NCBI GenBank assembly: GCA_018242625.1
Contig: JAFEBO010000003.1
Location: forward strand, 186,001 to 250,000
Source: Planctomycetota bacterium
Lineage (GTDB): Bacteria > Planctomycetota > Phycisphaerae > Phycisphaerales > UBA1924
Direction: 5' to 3'
Length of the DNA: 64,000 nt
Shown here: in pieces, positions 36,398-44,111 of the stretch
Position numbering within the stretch: the first letter of the stretch is position 1
Layout: each line of letters starts with the position of its first letter
Position numbers and translations under genes: made by a program
The notes under the pieces: generated by a model
Database searches by the model: none
Seen by the model: the letters and a program-made list of their open reading frames with translations, nothing else
What the model was told of the DNA's origin: nothing

Positions 36398-36997
36398 ATG
36401 CCCGCCCTCACCGCCGTCCGCTCCCGCGCCAAAGCCATCGCCCGCACCCACCGTACTGATCACGTCTCCCTGATCGCCGAGGCGCTCGCGATTGCCGCGG
36501 ACGGCGACGAGCAACTCGCCTTCGAGGTCTTCCGCGCCGCACCCGAAGCCGCCGCGGCCGTCACCATCAAGCAAGCCGAGCGACTGCTCCCCACGCTCCA
36601 CGACTGGAACTCCACAGACTGCTTCGGCTGCTTCGTCAGTGGCGTCGCCTGGCGCGAAGGCTCGCTCACCGACAAACACATCCTCGCGTGGACCCGCTCC
36701 AACAACCTCTGGGTACGCCGCGCCGCCCTGGTGAGCACCGTCCCGCTCAACCTCAACGCCCGCGGCTCCAAAGCACCCAAAGGCGAACCCGCGAAGACAC
36801 TCGCGGTGTGCGAACGCCTCATCGACGACCACGAAGACATGATCGTCAAAGCCTTGTCCTGGGCCCTGCGCACCCTCGCGCCCAAGAACCCATCCGCCGT
36901 GCGGCAGTTCCTGACCACCCACGAACCCCGCCTCGCGGCCCGCGTGCTACGGGAGACGCGGAACAAGTTGAAGACGGGGCTAAAGAATCCGAGGTAG
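36398..36997 (+). CDS. DNA alkylation repair enzyme, AlkD-like HEAT-repeat protein
   Basis: 199 residues. The helical repeat pattern and motifs HDWNSTDCFG, SNNLWVRRAALVSTVPL and IVKALSWALRTLAPKNP match the AlkD/AlkC-like DNA glycosylase family, which removes bulky or positively charged alkylated bases without base flipping. E. coli-type AlkD proteins are about 230 residues, so this is slightly short at the N-terminus. CCGGAG is present before the ATG. Cytoplasmic, monocistronic as far as seen. Confidence 0.85.
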   Translation: MPALTAVRSRAKAIARTHRTDHVSLIAEALAIAADGDEQLAFEVFRAAPEAAAAVTIKQAERLLPTLHDWNSTDCFGCFVSGVAWREGSLTDKHILAWTRSNNLWVRRAALVSTVPLNLNARGSKAPKGEPAKTLAVCERLIDDHEDMIVKALSWALRTLAPKNPSAVRQFLTTHEPRLAARVLRETRNKLKTGLKNPR

Positions 36998-37044
36998 CGA
37001 ACAACCACGTTGACTCGGGTCGCGCTTCTCCGGCCGACCGCACA

Positions 37045-38091
37045 TCAAATGTTGCTCAGCTTGATCGGCTCCGAGGAATCCGGCAGTTGCTGAGCATCCA
37101 CCTGCTTGAAGAACACCGCCAGCAGCGGCGACGTCCGCGGATCCAGCTTTTGCTCCGTCATCACCGCGATCAACCCGTTCCCGCCGGGCTCGAAGTTCGA
37201 ACACACCCGCAGCGACGTCTCGAACGCCCGCTGCGCTTCCGCCATCTTCTTCGCCGACGCGAACGCCACCCCCGCGTTGAACGATGCGATCGCGCTTCCG
37301 CCCAATCGCGTCGCGATCTCCGCATACTTCGCCGCGGCGTTCTCCGGTTGCAGCTTCCGCGCCACGACGTTGGCACCCTCAAGCCCCTGGTACGCCCCGC
37401 TCAGCGCCGTGCCGCCGAAGTACGCCCGCCCCAACTGCGTCAGTGCCACCGGAACGCCGAGAAGGAAGAGAAAGTTCCCCGCCAGCATCTTCCACGCCTC
37501 ACTCCGCATACACGGGCTGCACATGTGCTTGCGCTGGTAGCTGAAGCCGTACACCACCAGCAGGAAATAGAAGTAAAAGCACGTGATGGTCCGCGGCATG
37601 GAAAAGAACCCGCAGCGATCGCACACCCTGATCTTCTCCTGCTCCTTCGACGGCACCGCTGCGTTCGACACCGTGTCGCAGAACGGGCAGTACATCTCGT
37701 GGCTCTCGGGGAAGTCGGTGAGATCAACCATCCCGTCACACGCCGCGCACCGCCGCACCCGCAGCTCGGAACCCCGTCCCTGAGCCTCCAGCTCGGCCTG
37801 ATGAGCCAGCGTCCGGGTGTCCGACGCGATCCGGTTGAACGCCCGCGCGAACGCCGCGGGCTTGGGCTTGTACACCTCGATCACCTTCGGCTCGATCACT
37901 CCTGCATCGTTCTTGACGAGCAGGATCACGCGATTCGCCCGAACCTCCGCCCGCACAAATCGTGAGCACTCGATCTTCCCGAGCTTGGACTCAAACCCCA
38001 GATCGCTCAGCGTTGCCTTGGACGCCAAAAAACCCTGAGGCCGGCCCTGCTGGTCCACGTTGCGATACTTCACGTTCAGCAAAACATCCAT
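37045..38091 (-). CDS. Zinc-binding membrane protein with TPR-like C-terminus
   Basis: 348 residues from the ATG at 38091, with GGAGG seven bases upstream. Residues 1-110 form a beta-rich domain. Then come Cys clusters (RRCAACDG...MYCPFCD and IRVCDRCGF...MCSPC), a hydrophobic stretch (ITCFYFYFLLVVYGF) and a second one (MLAGNFLFLLGVPVAL). The C-terminal 110 residues are helical and TPR-like (ASFNAGVAFASAKKMAEAQRAF). It looks like a membrane protein with cytoplasmic zinc ribbons. Family not recognised; function unknown. Confidence 0.7.
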   Translation of the reverse strand: MDVLLNVKYRNVDQQGRPQGFLASKATLSDLGFESKLGKIECSRFVRAEVRANRVILLVKNDAGVIEPKVIEVYKPKPAAFARAFNRIASDTRTLAHQAELEAQGRGSELRVRRCAACDGMVDLTDFPESHEMYCPFCDTVSNAAVPSKEQEKIRVCDRCGFFSMPRTITCFYFYFLLVVYGFSYQRKHMCSPCMRSEAWKMLAGNFLFLLGVPVALTQLGRAYFGGTALSGAYQGLEGANVVARKLQPENAAAKYAEIATRLGGSAIASFNAGVAFASAKKMAEAQRAFETSLRVCSNFEPGGNGLIAVMTEQKLDPRTSPLLAVFFKQVDAQQLPDSSEPIKLSNI

Positions 38092-38182
38092 CGCGCCACC
38101 TCCGCAGCGAGGCAGCATACCAATCGGCGCGCGAAGAGCGGCCGCACCGGACTCTGAACACGGATTGTGGCGACCCCATCAC

Positions 38183-38188
38183 TAGAGT
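38183..38188 (+). promoter_or_regulatory. -10-like hexamer TAGAGT before the fourth DinB gene
   Basis: It ends six bases before the ATG at 38195; no Shine-Dalgarno lies between them, which fits a leaderless transcript. Confidence 0.45.
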
Positions 38189-38194
38189 GTCCCC

Positions 38195-38719
38195 ATGCCC
38201 CCACTCTCCGACCCCTTCGACATCCTCCTCGCCCACGACCGCTGGGCGACACACATCGTCCTCGATCGCTGCGAACACGTCACGCCCGAGCAGTTCGCGA
38301 CACCGTTCCCCATCGGCCCCGGCGAGTCCGGCGGCCTCCGCGCCACGCTCACCCACATCGTCGGCGCCATGCGCCGCTGGGCCGACCGCATCGGCGCGAA
38401 AGAGCTCCGCCCCTTCCTGCAGGCCGACGCCGCGACGCCAGCCTCGCTCCGCGCCGACCTCGACGCCGCGAGCGCCGAACTCGGCGCCCTCTTCCCGCTC
38501 GTGCGGGCCGAGCCCAACCGGCCGGTGACGCTGACCTTCGAGGGCAAGGCGTACCAGTTCACCGCCGCCGCCGCGATGCTCCACGTCCTGACCCACGGCC
38601 ACTACCACCGGGCCCAGTGCCTCAACATGCTCCGCCACCTGAACGTGCCGGGAGTCTCCGACAAACTGCCGGATCTGGATGTGATCGATTGGCAGCACGC
38701 GGCCCACGAAATCGCGTGA
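38195..38719 (+). CDS. DinB family protein (fourth in window)
   Basis: 174 residues. DILLAHDRWATHIVLDRC, TLTHIVGAMRRWADRI and the metal motif HVLTHGHYHRAQ define the DinB fold and its His ligands. It is clearly related to the protein at 23905-24468: both carry F..PFPIGP, a G-A-M-R/G-R-W stretch, and near-identical C-terminal HVLTHGHYH...QC.N.LR..N.PG.SD.LP.LD. The reaction is unknown. It stands alone, upstream of the thiC leader. Confidence 0.88.
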   Translation: MPPLSDPFDILLAHDRWATHIVLDRCEHVTPEQFATPFPIGPGESGGLRATLTHIVGAMRRWADRIGAKELRPFLQADAATPASLRADLDAASAELGALFPLVRAEPNRPVTLTFEGKAYQFTAAAAMLHVLTHGHYHRAQCLNMLRHLNVPGVSDKLPDLDVIDWQHAAHEIA

Positions 38720-38824
38720 CCAAGGGCGATTGCCTTGGAGCGAACCGGCAAAGGCACGGGAAACCGCGAGGACGCCCCGGCTCGCCGATGCACGCACTGA
38801 TCCCTCCCCACCTCGCCGCCCGCG

Positions 38825-38830
38825 TACCAT
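38825..38830 (+). promoter_or_regulatory. -10-like hexamer TACCAT before the TPP riboswitch
   Basis: It ends about eight bases before the 5' strand of riboswitch helix P1, which places the transcription start just ahead of the aptamer. Confidence 0.4.
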
Positions 38831-38838
38831 CCCCTCGT

Positions 38839-38970
38839 AACGCTCGGGGCGCGGCCCGTTGCCTTGTACTAGTGCTCCTTCCTTCGTGAGGTGCCTAGTG
38901 CCAAGTGCCTCAGACCGCTGAGACGCACCCGTTGAACCTGATCCGGTTCGCACCGGCGGAGGGAAGCGCA
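38839..38970 (+). ncRNA. TPP riboswitch (THI element)
   Basis: Conserved THI elements are present in order: CTCGGGGCGC at 38843-38852, CCGCTGAGA...ACCC at 38915-38930, GAACCTGATCCGG at 38934-38946, and GCGGAGGGAAGCG at 38956-38968. P1 is CGCT (38841-38844) with AGCG (38965-38968). The P3 arm is long, filling 38855-38905. The gene downstream is thiC, the usual target. A competing hairpin pairs GGAGGG (38958-38963) and GCGC (38966-38969) with GCGCCCCTCC (38982-38991) and would break P1; it is a candidate expression platform. Confidence 0.93.
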
Positions 38971-38991
38971 CGCGGCACGCCGCGCCCCTCC
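38958..38991 (+). promoter_or_regulatory. Candidate expression-platform hairpin of the TPP riboswitch
   Basis: A ten-pair stem with a two-base bulge shares bases with P1 and the 3' THI box, so aptamer and hairpin exclude each other. No T-tract follows and the thiC Shine-Dalgarno is 30 bases away, so the mechanism (termination or other) is open. Confidence 0.45.
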
Positions 38992-39032
38992 ACGCTCGTA
39001 CCGGTCCGGTTCTTTCGCTCGAAAGGACTTGC

Positions 39033-41024
39033 ATGACCACCCCCACCTTCCGCCTCCCCACCCACGGCGCCCTCAACCCCGCCGTCACCCCCAACGTCAC
39101 CACTCCGGGCTCCTTCGCGCTCAAGCCCGACGTCGGCGGTCCGCTCATGTTCGCCAGCCCCGATACCCCCGGCATGCCCGCACCGAGCACCAAGACCGCG
39201 TGGGATTTTCTGCCCGAAGGCTGGAGCGTCGCCCAACTTCCGCCCCTCGACACCTCGACACCCGGACACCTCGGCACCTCTCCGAAACCCTGCACCAACT
39301 GCGTCGGCGACAAGAACGTCGTCGAGTTCAACACCGCCAAGGGCGAGCGACTCCGCGTCATCTACCCCGCCAACTTCAAGCCCATCACGCAACTCGAATC
39401 CGCCCGCCTCGGCATCGTCACGCCGCAGATGAAGCGGGTCGCGGAGCGCGAGTCACACTTTGACGTGCTCTTCCCCGGCCGCGGCGCGGAAGCCGTGCGC
39501 GACGAGATCGCCGCCGGCCGCCTCGTCATCCCCGCCAACATCAACCACCTCCAGCACCGCCTCGACCCCATGGCCATCGGCCGCGCCAGCAAGACCAAGG
39601 TCAACGCCAACATGGGCGCGTCGCCCGTCTCCAGCGGCACCGACGAAGAAGTCGAGAAGCTCAAGTGGGCCGAGAAGTGGGGCGCCGACACGGTGATGGA
39701 CCTTTCCACCGGCGGCGACCTCGACGCCACCCGTGCCGCCATCATCCAGAACGCCACCGTCCCCATCGGCACCGTCCCGATCTACTCGATGATCATCGGC
39801 AAGAAGATCGACGACCTCGACTGGCCCACCATCGAGGCCTCGCTGCACCACCAGGCCAAGCAGGGCGTCGACTACTTCACCATCCATGCCGGCGTGCGCA
39901 AGGCCCATCTCAAGCACGTCAAGAACCGCCTCATCGGCATCGTCAGCCGCGGCGGGTCGCTCCTCGCCAAGTGGATGCTCGTCCACAACCAAGAGAACAT
40001 CATGTACACGCGCTGGGAGGACATCTGCGACATCCTCCGCCAGTACGACGTGACCTTCTCCATCGGCGACGGCCTGCGCCCCGGCGGCCTCGCCGACGCC
40101 ACCGACGCCGCCCAGCTCGCCGAACTCGAAACCCTCGGCGAACTCACCGAACGCGCTTGGCGCAAGGGCGTCCAGGTCATGATCGAAGGCCCCGGCCACG
40201 TCCCCTTCGACCAGATCGAATACAACGCCAAGGTTCAGCGCACCCTCTGCCACGGCGCCCCCTTCTACGTCCTCGGCCCGCTCGTCACCGACATGTTCCC
40301 CGGGTACGACCACATCACCTCCTGCATCGGCGCCACCGCCATGGCCTACCACGGCGCCGCCATGCTCTGCTACGTCACGCCCAAGGAACACCTCGGCCTT
40401 CCGAAGAAAGACGACGTGAAGCAGGGCTGCATCGCGTACAAGATCGCGGCACACGCCGCCGACATCGCCCTGGGCATCCCCGGCACCCGCGACCGCGACG
40501 ACGAACTGACCAAGGCTCGTGCCGCCCTGAACTGGGAGAAGCACTTCGAGCTCTCCTTCGACCCCGACACCGCCCGCGCGTATCACGACGAAGACCTCGA
40601 CGTCGACACCGACTTCTGCGCCATGTGCGGCCACGACTGGTGCAGCGTCCGCATCAGCAAGGAAATCCAGGAATTCGCCAGCGGCAAGGCCGAGGGCTTT
40701 GAACGCATCGGCACCAACGGCAAGCCCGGCGCCCCGGTCAAGTCCGCCGCCCTGACCCCCGAACAACAAGAAATCCTTGCCAAACGCGGCGTGCTCTCGC
40801 CGGATGAGATCCACAAGCTCGCGAGCAAAACCAAAAAGGCGATGGGCAGCGACGAAGCAACGAAGCGAAAAGGCGACGAAGCCGCCAAACTCTCGTGCCA
40901 TAGCGACTACGTCGACCCCGACACCGCGAAGCAGATGATCGAGCAGAAGGCGGGCCGCGAGGTGCTGGTGCCGCTGGATGTGCGCCCGGCGCTGGGGATC
41001 AGTAAGGACGATCGCGTGGTGTGA
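39033..41024 (+). CDS. thiC: Phosphomethylpyrimidine synthase ThiC
   Basis: 663 residues; GAAAGGA lies before the ATG. It is a radical-SAM enzyme converting aminoimidazole ribotide to HMP phosphate for thiamine. The first 95 residues are low-complexity and Pro-rich. The core begins [21 protein letters not shown] and includes [39 protein letters not shown] and [14 protein letters not shown]. The [4Fe-4S] motif is CX2CX4C as CAMCGHDWC, where many ThiC proteins have CGPKFC. A tail of about 120 residues follows with a CHSDY element. The upstream TPP riboswitch supports ThiC over the related BzaF-type enzymes. Confidence 0.95.
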   Translation: MTTPTFRLPTHGALNPAVTPNVTTPGSFALKPDVGGPLMFASPDTPGMPAPSTKTAWDFLPEGWSVAQLPPLDTSTPGHLGTSPKPCTNCVGDKNVVEFNTAKGERLRVIYPANFKPITQLESARLGIVTPQMKRVAERESHFDVLFPGRGAEAVRDEIAAGRLVIPANINHLQHRLDPMAIGRASKTKVNANMGASPVSSGTDEEVEKLKWAEKWGADTVMDLSTGGDLDATRAAIIQNATVPIGTVPIYSMIIGKKIDDLDWPTIEASLHHQAKQGVDYFTIHAGVRKAHLKHVKNRLIGIVSRGGSLLAKWMLVHNQENIMYTRWEDICDILRQYDVTFSIGDGLRPGGLADATDAAQLAELETLGELTERAWRKGVQVMIEGPGHVPFDQIEYNAKVQRTLCHGAPFYVLGPLVTDMFPGYDHITSCIGATAMAYHGAAMLCYVTPKEHLGLPKKDDVKQGCIAYKIAAHAADIALGIPGTRDRDDELTKARAALNWEKHFELSFDPDTARAYHDEDLDVDTDFCAMCGHDWCSVRISKEIQEFASGKAEGFERIGTNGKPGAPVKSAALTPEQQEILAKRGVLSPDEIHKLASKTKKAMGSDEATKRKGDEAAKLSCHSDYVDPDTAKQMIEQKAGREVLVPLDVRPALGISKDDRVV

Positions 41025-41057
41025 TTCGCTCCTTCAACCTCGCAGGAGCCGCACTTC

Positions 41058-41729
41058 GTGGCAATCGTCTCGACCAATAGCGCTCCCGTTCAGAGTCGGC
41101 CGCTTCTTCTGCTTCTCGGCCCCGGCCTTGTCCTCTCGGCCGCCATCGCTTCCGTATTCGGTTCGCAGTTGCTGTTCGCATGCTTCGCGATGCTCGGGAT
41201 CCCGATTGGTCTGTGCGTTTGCCTCATCGGCCTAATCTGGAAGCCGCGCTGGCCCCATGCGATCGGGCTTGTCGTGGGTCTGTCGGTCGCCGCGTACTTT
41301 GTCGCCGAAACCAACCGCCTCGGGCGCGGCGAGCTTCGCCCCAGCGAATACCCGCAGATGCTCCAACTCGCCAGCGGAGGCACCACCCATTTCCCGCGTG
41401 CGATCCCTGCGAATGCCACCGATATCCGAATCACCGCCCACGGCCCCTACGGCTGGTTCCCGGCACAAGACTTCATGATCGACGTGCGATACATACTGCC
41501 CCCCGCCGCGGCTGAACAGGTCCGAGCCCAGGCCGAGAAAGCCTCCATCATCCCGGACCCCAAGACCCACGACGCCGAGCGATCCGCCGACCAGTTCATC
41601 CGCAAGCACGGCGGAAACCCCGCCGACTTCAAGTCCTACCTGCTCGTCATCCCCAACGGCGGCATGAACGCCGGGGGCGTGTCGGTCAACACTACGACCG
41701 GCGAAGTCATTTACTGGGTGTTCTACTGA
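41058..41729 (+). CDS. Membrane protein of unknown function
   Basis: 223 residues, GTG start with AGGAG nine bases upstream. Three hydrophobic segments occupy residues 15-90 (LLLLLGPGLVLSAAIASVFG, LLFACFAMLGIPIGLCVCLIGLIW, AIGLVVGLSVAAYFVAE). A soluble domain of about 125 residues follows (ANATDIRITAHGPYGWFP ... GGVSVNTTTGEVIYWVFY). No family recognised. Its TGA overlaps an ATG that opens a frame through the repeat cluster downstream; that frame is probably not the real start of the next gene. Confidence 0.65.
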   Translation: MAIVSTNSAPVQSRPLLLLLGPGLVLSAAIASVFGSQLLFACFAMLGIPIGLCVCLIGLIWKPRWPHAIGLVVGLSVAAYFVAETNRLGRGELRPSEYPQMLQLASGGTTHFPRAIPANATDIRITAHGPYGWFPAQDFMIDVRYILPPAAAEQVRAQAEKASIIPDPKTHDAERSADQFIRKHGGNPADFKSYLLVIPNGGMNAGGVSVNTTTGEVIYWVFY

Positions 41730-41762
41730 TGAAGCTGGATAACGAACGCGCCACCGTTCCGA

Positions 41763-41896
41763 GCACCGAAGGTGCGCCACTTTGCCGCGTCGGAACATCA
41801 CGCTCAACCGACGTGCCGCCGCGTCGCGGCTCGGTTCCATCGCACCCGCAACCCTGGGCTCACGCCCAGGGCTTGGAACGGGCGGCCCTTCGGGCC
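41763..41896. repeat. Cluster of short hairpin-forming sequences (REP-like)
   Basis: Four perfect or near-perfect inverted repeats follow each other: GCACC-gaa-GGTGC (41763-41775), CGTCGG/CCGACG (41788-41813), CCCTGGGC-tcac-GCCCAGGG (41852-41871) and GGCCC-ttc-GGGCC (41884-41896). The CCCTGGGC..GCCCAGGG element resembles intergenic repeats I recall from planctomycete genomes. It fills most of the gap between two small membrane protein genes. Confidence 0.6.
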
Positions 41897-41989
41897 TTGA
41901 GAATCAACTTCCCCAATCTCCAAGAATCACGGGCCCAATGCTTCGGACGCGTTCAGTACACTGGCCGTCACACGGGTGGAGCAATCGCG

Positions 41990-42325
41990 ATGTCATGGTT
42001 CAACACCGGAGAGCGCAAGGCCATTTGTCTCATCGCGATCGTCGCAGGGATCCTGATCGCAGTTGCCAGCGGCGGGTTCATGGTGCTTGCGGCCGCAGTC
42101 GAAGGACTGAGCGGCATGGGCAACCCGAGCCCAGAGTCGCTCCGGCTCGCTCGTGAATCCGCTGGCAGAACACACCTCATTCTCCTGCTCTTCATCGGGG
42201 CCGGCCTCACGCTCGTGTTCCTCGGCTTCATGTGCCTGCCGCGAGCCTCAGACAAACAATCACGAATCAACAGCAGGCCGTATCTGAAACCCACCAAACC
42301 AAAGCAGCCCAAAGACCATCGGTAA
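41990..42325 (+). CDS. Small two-helix membrane protein with GMGNPSPES motif (copy 1)
   Basis: 111 residues from the ATG at 41990, with GGTGGA nine bases upstream. The open frame reaches back to 41729 but that part is translated repeat sequence. Two membrane helices (AICLIAIVAGILIAVASGGFMVL and LILLLFIGAGLTLVFLGFM) flank a loop with LSGMGNPSPESLRLARE. The basic tail ends KPTKPKQPKDHR. The protein at 42543-42839 has the same layout and loop. Family unknown. Confidence 0.65.
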   Translation: MSWFNTGERKAICLIAIVAGILIAVASGGFMVLAAAVEGLSGMGNPSPESLRLARESAGRTHLILLLFIGAGLTLVFLGFMCLPRASDKQSRINSRPYLKPTKPKQPKDHR

Positions 42326-42335
42326 CATTCCTGCG

Positions 42336-42425
42336 GCGAACCCGTCGGGGAACAGCCCGGTGCAAGTCCGAGCGGGCCGCGGTTTCCGCGGTCAGGTTGA
42401 GGAAACTCAGGCTCGTCGGGTTCGC
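42336..42425 (+). ncRNA. Candidate structured RNA with three hairpins closed by a 9-bp stem
   Basis: GCGAACCCG (42336-42344) pairs perfectly with CGGGTTCGC (42417-42425). Inside are GCCCG/CGGGC (42355-42359 with 42373-42377), CCGCGG-ttt-CCGCGG (42377-42391) and TGAG-GAAA-CTCA with a GNRA loop (42398-42409). The segment GGGAACAGCCCGGTGCAAGTCC partly resembles the cobalamin-riboswitch core, but no B12 gene follows. Direction is assumed from the flanking genes. Confidence 0.4.
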
Positions 42426-42511
42426 GCCTTTGTGCCAAACAGACGCACACCTTTTCGCACGGCGTGCCGAGCACCGCAGTGAGTAAGCCCTGGATTGCTC
42501 GACATTTCGGT

Positions 42512-42517
42512 TAGACT
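42512..42517 (+). promoter_or_regulatory. Possible -10 hexamer TAGACT, 25 bases before the second GMGNPSPES gene
   Basis: Same hexamer as before the genes at 20107 and 61317 but with a short leader. Confidence 0.3.
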
Positions 42518-42542
42518 TTTACTCAGCGAACCGAGCATCACC

Positions 42543-42839
42543 ATGCCCCAGAACAGCACCGATGCACGCAGAGCGCGGCACCTCATCGCGATTCGAGTCG
42601 GATTGCTGCTCGTGCTCGTTGCCGGCGGTGCGATGATGGCGCTCAACCAGTACGACGCTCTTCACGGCATGGGCAATCCGAGTCCTGAGTCCCAACAGAG
42701 GGCCCGTGAAGTCACCAGCATCCGCAATCTCGCTCTCTGGGTCATCATCGGTGCCAGCGTCGTGATGATCTGTGCAAGCGTGTCCAAGATCATCGACCTT
42801 GACAAAGCCTCACGATCGAACGACGTCTCTCGCTCTTGA
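42543..42839 (+). CDS. Small two-helix membrane protein with GMGNPSPES motif (copy 2)
   Basis: 98 residues from the ATG at 42543. Two membrane helices (LIAIRVGLLLVLVAGGAMMAL and LALWVIIGASVVMICASV) enclose a loop with LHGMGNPSPESQQRARE. This is the same architecture as copy 1 (LSGMGNPSPESLRLARE), with otherwise modest identity, so the loop is probably the functional part. No Shine-Dalgarno is obvious. Function unknown. Confidence 0.65.
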   Translation: MPQNSTDARRARHLIAIRVGLLLVLVAGGAMMALNQYDALHGMGNPSPESQQRAREVTSIRNLALWVIIGASVVMICASVSKIIDLDKASRSNDVSRS

Positions 42840-42929
42840 GCTCGACTTCCTCAAGCACCGACCAATCTGGTCAACCGCACCGCGAACCAACGCCCTCGCC
42901 GGACTTGAACTGCCACGGGTGATCTGACC

Positions 42930-43346
42930 ATGCCCCGCCTCCACCACCTCGCCATCATCTGCTCCGACTACCCGCGCTCCAAGCGCTTCTACGTCGACAT
43001 CCTCGGCCTGCCCATCCTCGCCGAGACCTTCCGCCCCGATCGCAACTCCTACAAGCTCGATCTGCTCCTCGCCACCCACGCCGACGCGCTCGACCCGCAC
43101 CTCCGCGCCACACTGCCGCGGCTCGAACTCTTCTCCTTCCCCGATCCCCCGCCGCGGGTCACCAACCCCGAAGCCCGCGGCCTGCGCCACCTCGCGCTGC
43201 GTGTCAGCAATCTCGACGCCGAACTCTCACGCCTTTCTTTGCTCGGCATCCCCGCCGAACCGATCCGCACCGACGAATTCGCTGGCCGCCGCTTCACCTT
43301 CGTGAAAGATCCCGACGATCTACCGATCGAGCTGTACGAGGCGTGA
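42930..43346 (+). CDS. VOC family protein, YaeR/SMU1112c-like
   Basis: 138 residues, one glyoxalase/VOC fold with two beta-alpha-beta-beta-beta modules. LHHLAIICSDYPRSKRFYVDILGLPIL opens module one and GLRHLALRVSNLDAELSRL opens module two. Candidate metal ligands are the His in LHHLAI, Glu in LELFSF, His in LRHLALR and the final Glu in IELYEA. The close match to the YaeR type (FYVDILGL..., ELFSFP...) suggests a glyoxalase-like metalloenzyme of unknown substrate. Confidence 0.88.
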   Translation: MPRLHHLAIICSDYPRSKRFYVDILGLPILAETFRPDRNSYKLDLLLATHADALDPHLRATLPRLELFSFPDPPPRVTNPEARGLRHLALRVSNLDAELSRLSLLGIPAEPIRTDEFAGRRFTFVKDPDDLPIELYEA

Positions 43347-43373
43347 TCTCTCCAGCCCCGGCCCGCTGCTCCC

Positions 43374-43934
43374 TCACTCCCTCGTGTACCGCACCGAATA
43401 ACCCTTCTCCTTGCCGCCCGGCACGAAGGTGACGTCCATCACCAGAACATCGGGCCCGTCCGCCCGGTACACCACGCCGGCCACTTCGGCCGCTTCGCCG
43501 ACGCCGGTCCCCACGAACTCGCAGCGACCGTTGCCGGCGCTCACAAGCCGAAAGATCGAAACCTCCGATTGCTTCTCGGGCACCTCGAGGGCTCCGTGCA
43601 GATGGCGCAGCCTCAGCATCACTCCTTCGGGTTCAACGCTCACCAACGTCACCTCGTGCAGCGCCGGCTTCCCGTCCCGCCGCACCTGCCGGAACAACGC
43701 CGCCATCGAGTTCCCCCGCGCCGGTGTCCACACTTCCTCGTTCACCGTCTTGTTTGGGTTCACACTCACCCAGCTCCCCACCAGAAACGACAACCCCGCC
43801 AACTCGGGCGACGGAGCGGCGCTTGCCGGCAATTCGATCGCCGAGCCCGTGCTTCCCGCTTTGGTGGCGCACCCGCAAGCCCACAGAACCGCCAGTCCTC
43901 CGCACACCATCGAAGCCGTAATCGCATTCCTCAT
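43374..43934 (-). CDS. DUF6265-like lipoprotein
   Basis: 186 residues from the ATG at 43934. The longer frame to 44105 is rejected because this ATG starts a lipoprotein signal (MRNAITASMVCGGLAVLWACGC). The body has LAGLSFLVGSW, EEVWTPARGNSMAALFRQVR and MLRLRHLHGALEV, the DUF6265 pattern. It shares layout with the exported protein at 18061-18606 (W..R/V...T.EVWT.P..GSML/AA.FR). A TAGCAT hexamer ends five bases before the ATG. Function unknown. Confidence 0.75.
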   Translation of the reverse strand: MRNAITASMVCGGLAVLWACGCATKAGSTGSAIELPASAAPSPELAGLSFLVGSWVSVNPNKTVNEEVWTPARGNSMAALFRQVRRDGKPALHEVTLVSVEPEGVMLRLRHLHGALEVPEKQSEVSIFRLVSAGNGRCEFVGTGVGEAAEVAGVVYRADGPDVLVMDVTFVPGGKEKGYSVRYTRE

Positions 43935-43939
43935 AAGCG

Positions 43940-43945
43940 ATGCTA
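43940..43945 (-). promoter_or_regulatory. -10-like hexamer TAGCAT before the DUF6265-like lipoprotein
   Basis: On the minus strand it ends five bases before the ATG at 43934, with no room for a Shine-Dalgarno. Confidence 0.45.
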
Positions 43946-44111
43946 AGGCGTCGGAGCGACTGGTTCCGCGAACGACGTCTCTGCCGTGAGGATCGACAGT
44001 GGTTCGACCAAGCCCGTCCCGGAGCCTGCGGCCGAGTGTCCTTGGATGCGCCAAAGGCTGAACGAACCGGTCTCGAGATGGCTTCCGCTGCCGCCCGTCC
44101 AACAATTCCGC

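Noticed and set aside
39453..40901. 482-codon minus-strand frame opposite thiC
   Set aside because: Shadow; Val/Asp/Gly-rich with no motif.
41729..41989. 87-residue N-terminal extension of the first GMGNPSPES protein
   Set aside because: It is a translation of hairpin repeats; a better start with a Shine-Dalgarno exists at 41990.
42350..42377. Full cobalamin riboswitch
   Set aside because: Only the GGGAA..CCGGTGCAAGTCC part resembles the B12 element; the conserved 3' parts and a B12-related gene are missing.
42336..42425. tRNA gene
   Set aside because: Cloverleaf-like in outline, but the closing stem is 9 bp and there is no TTCGA loop, anticodon arm geometry or CCA end.
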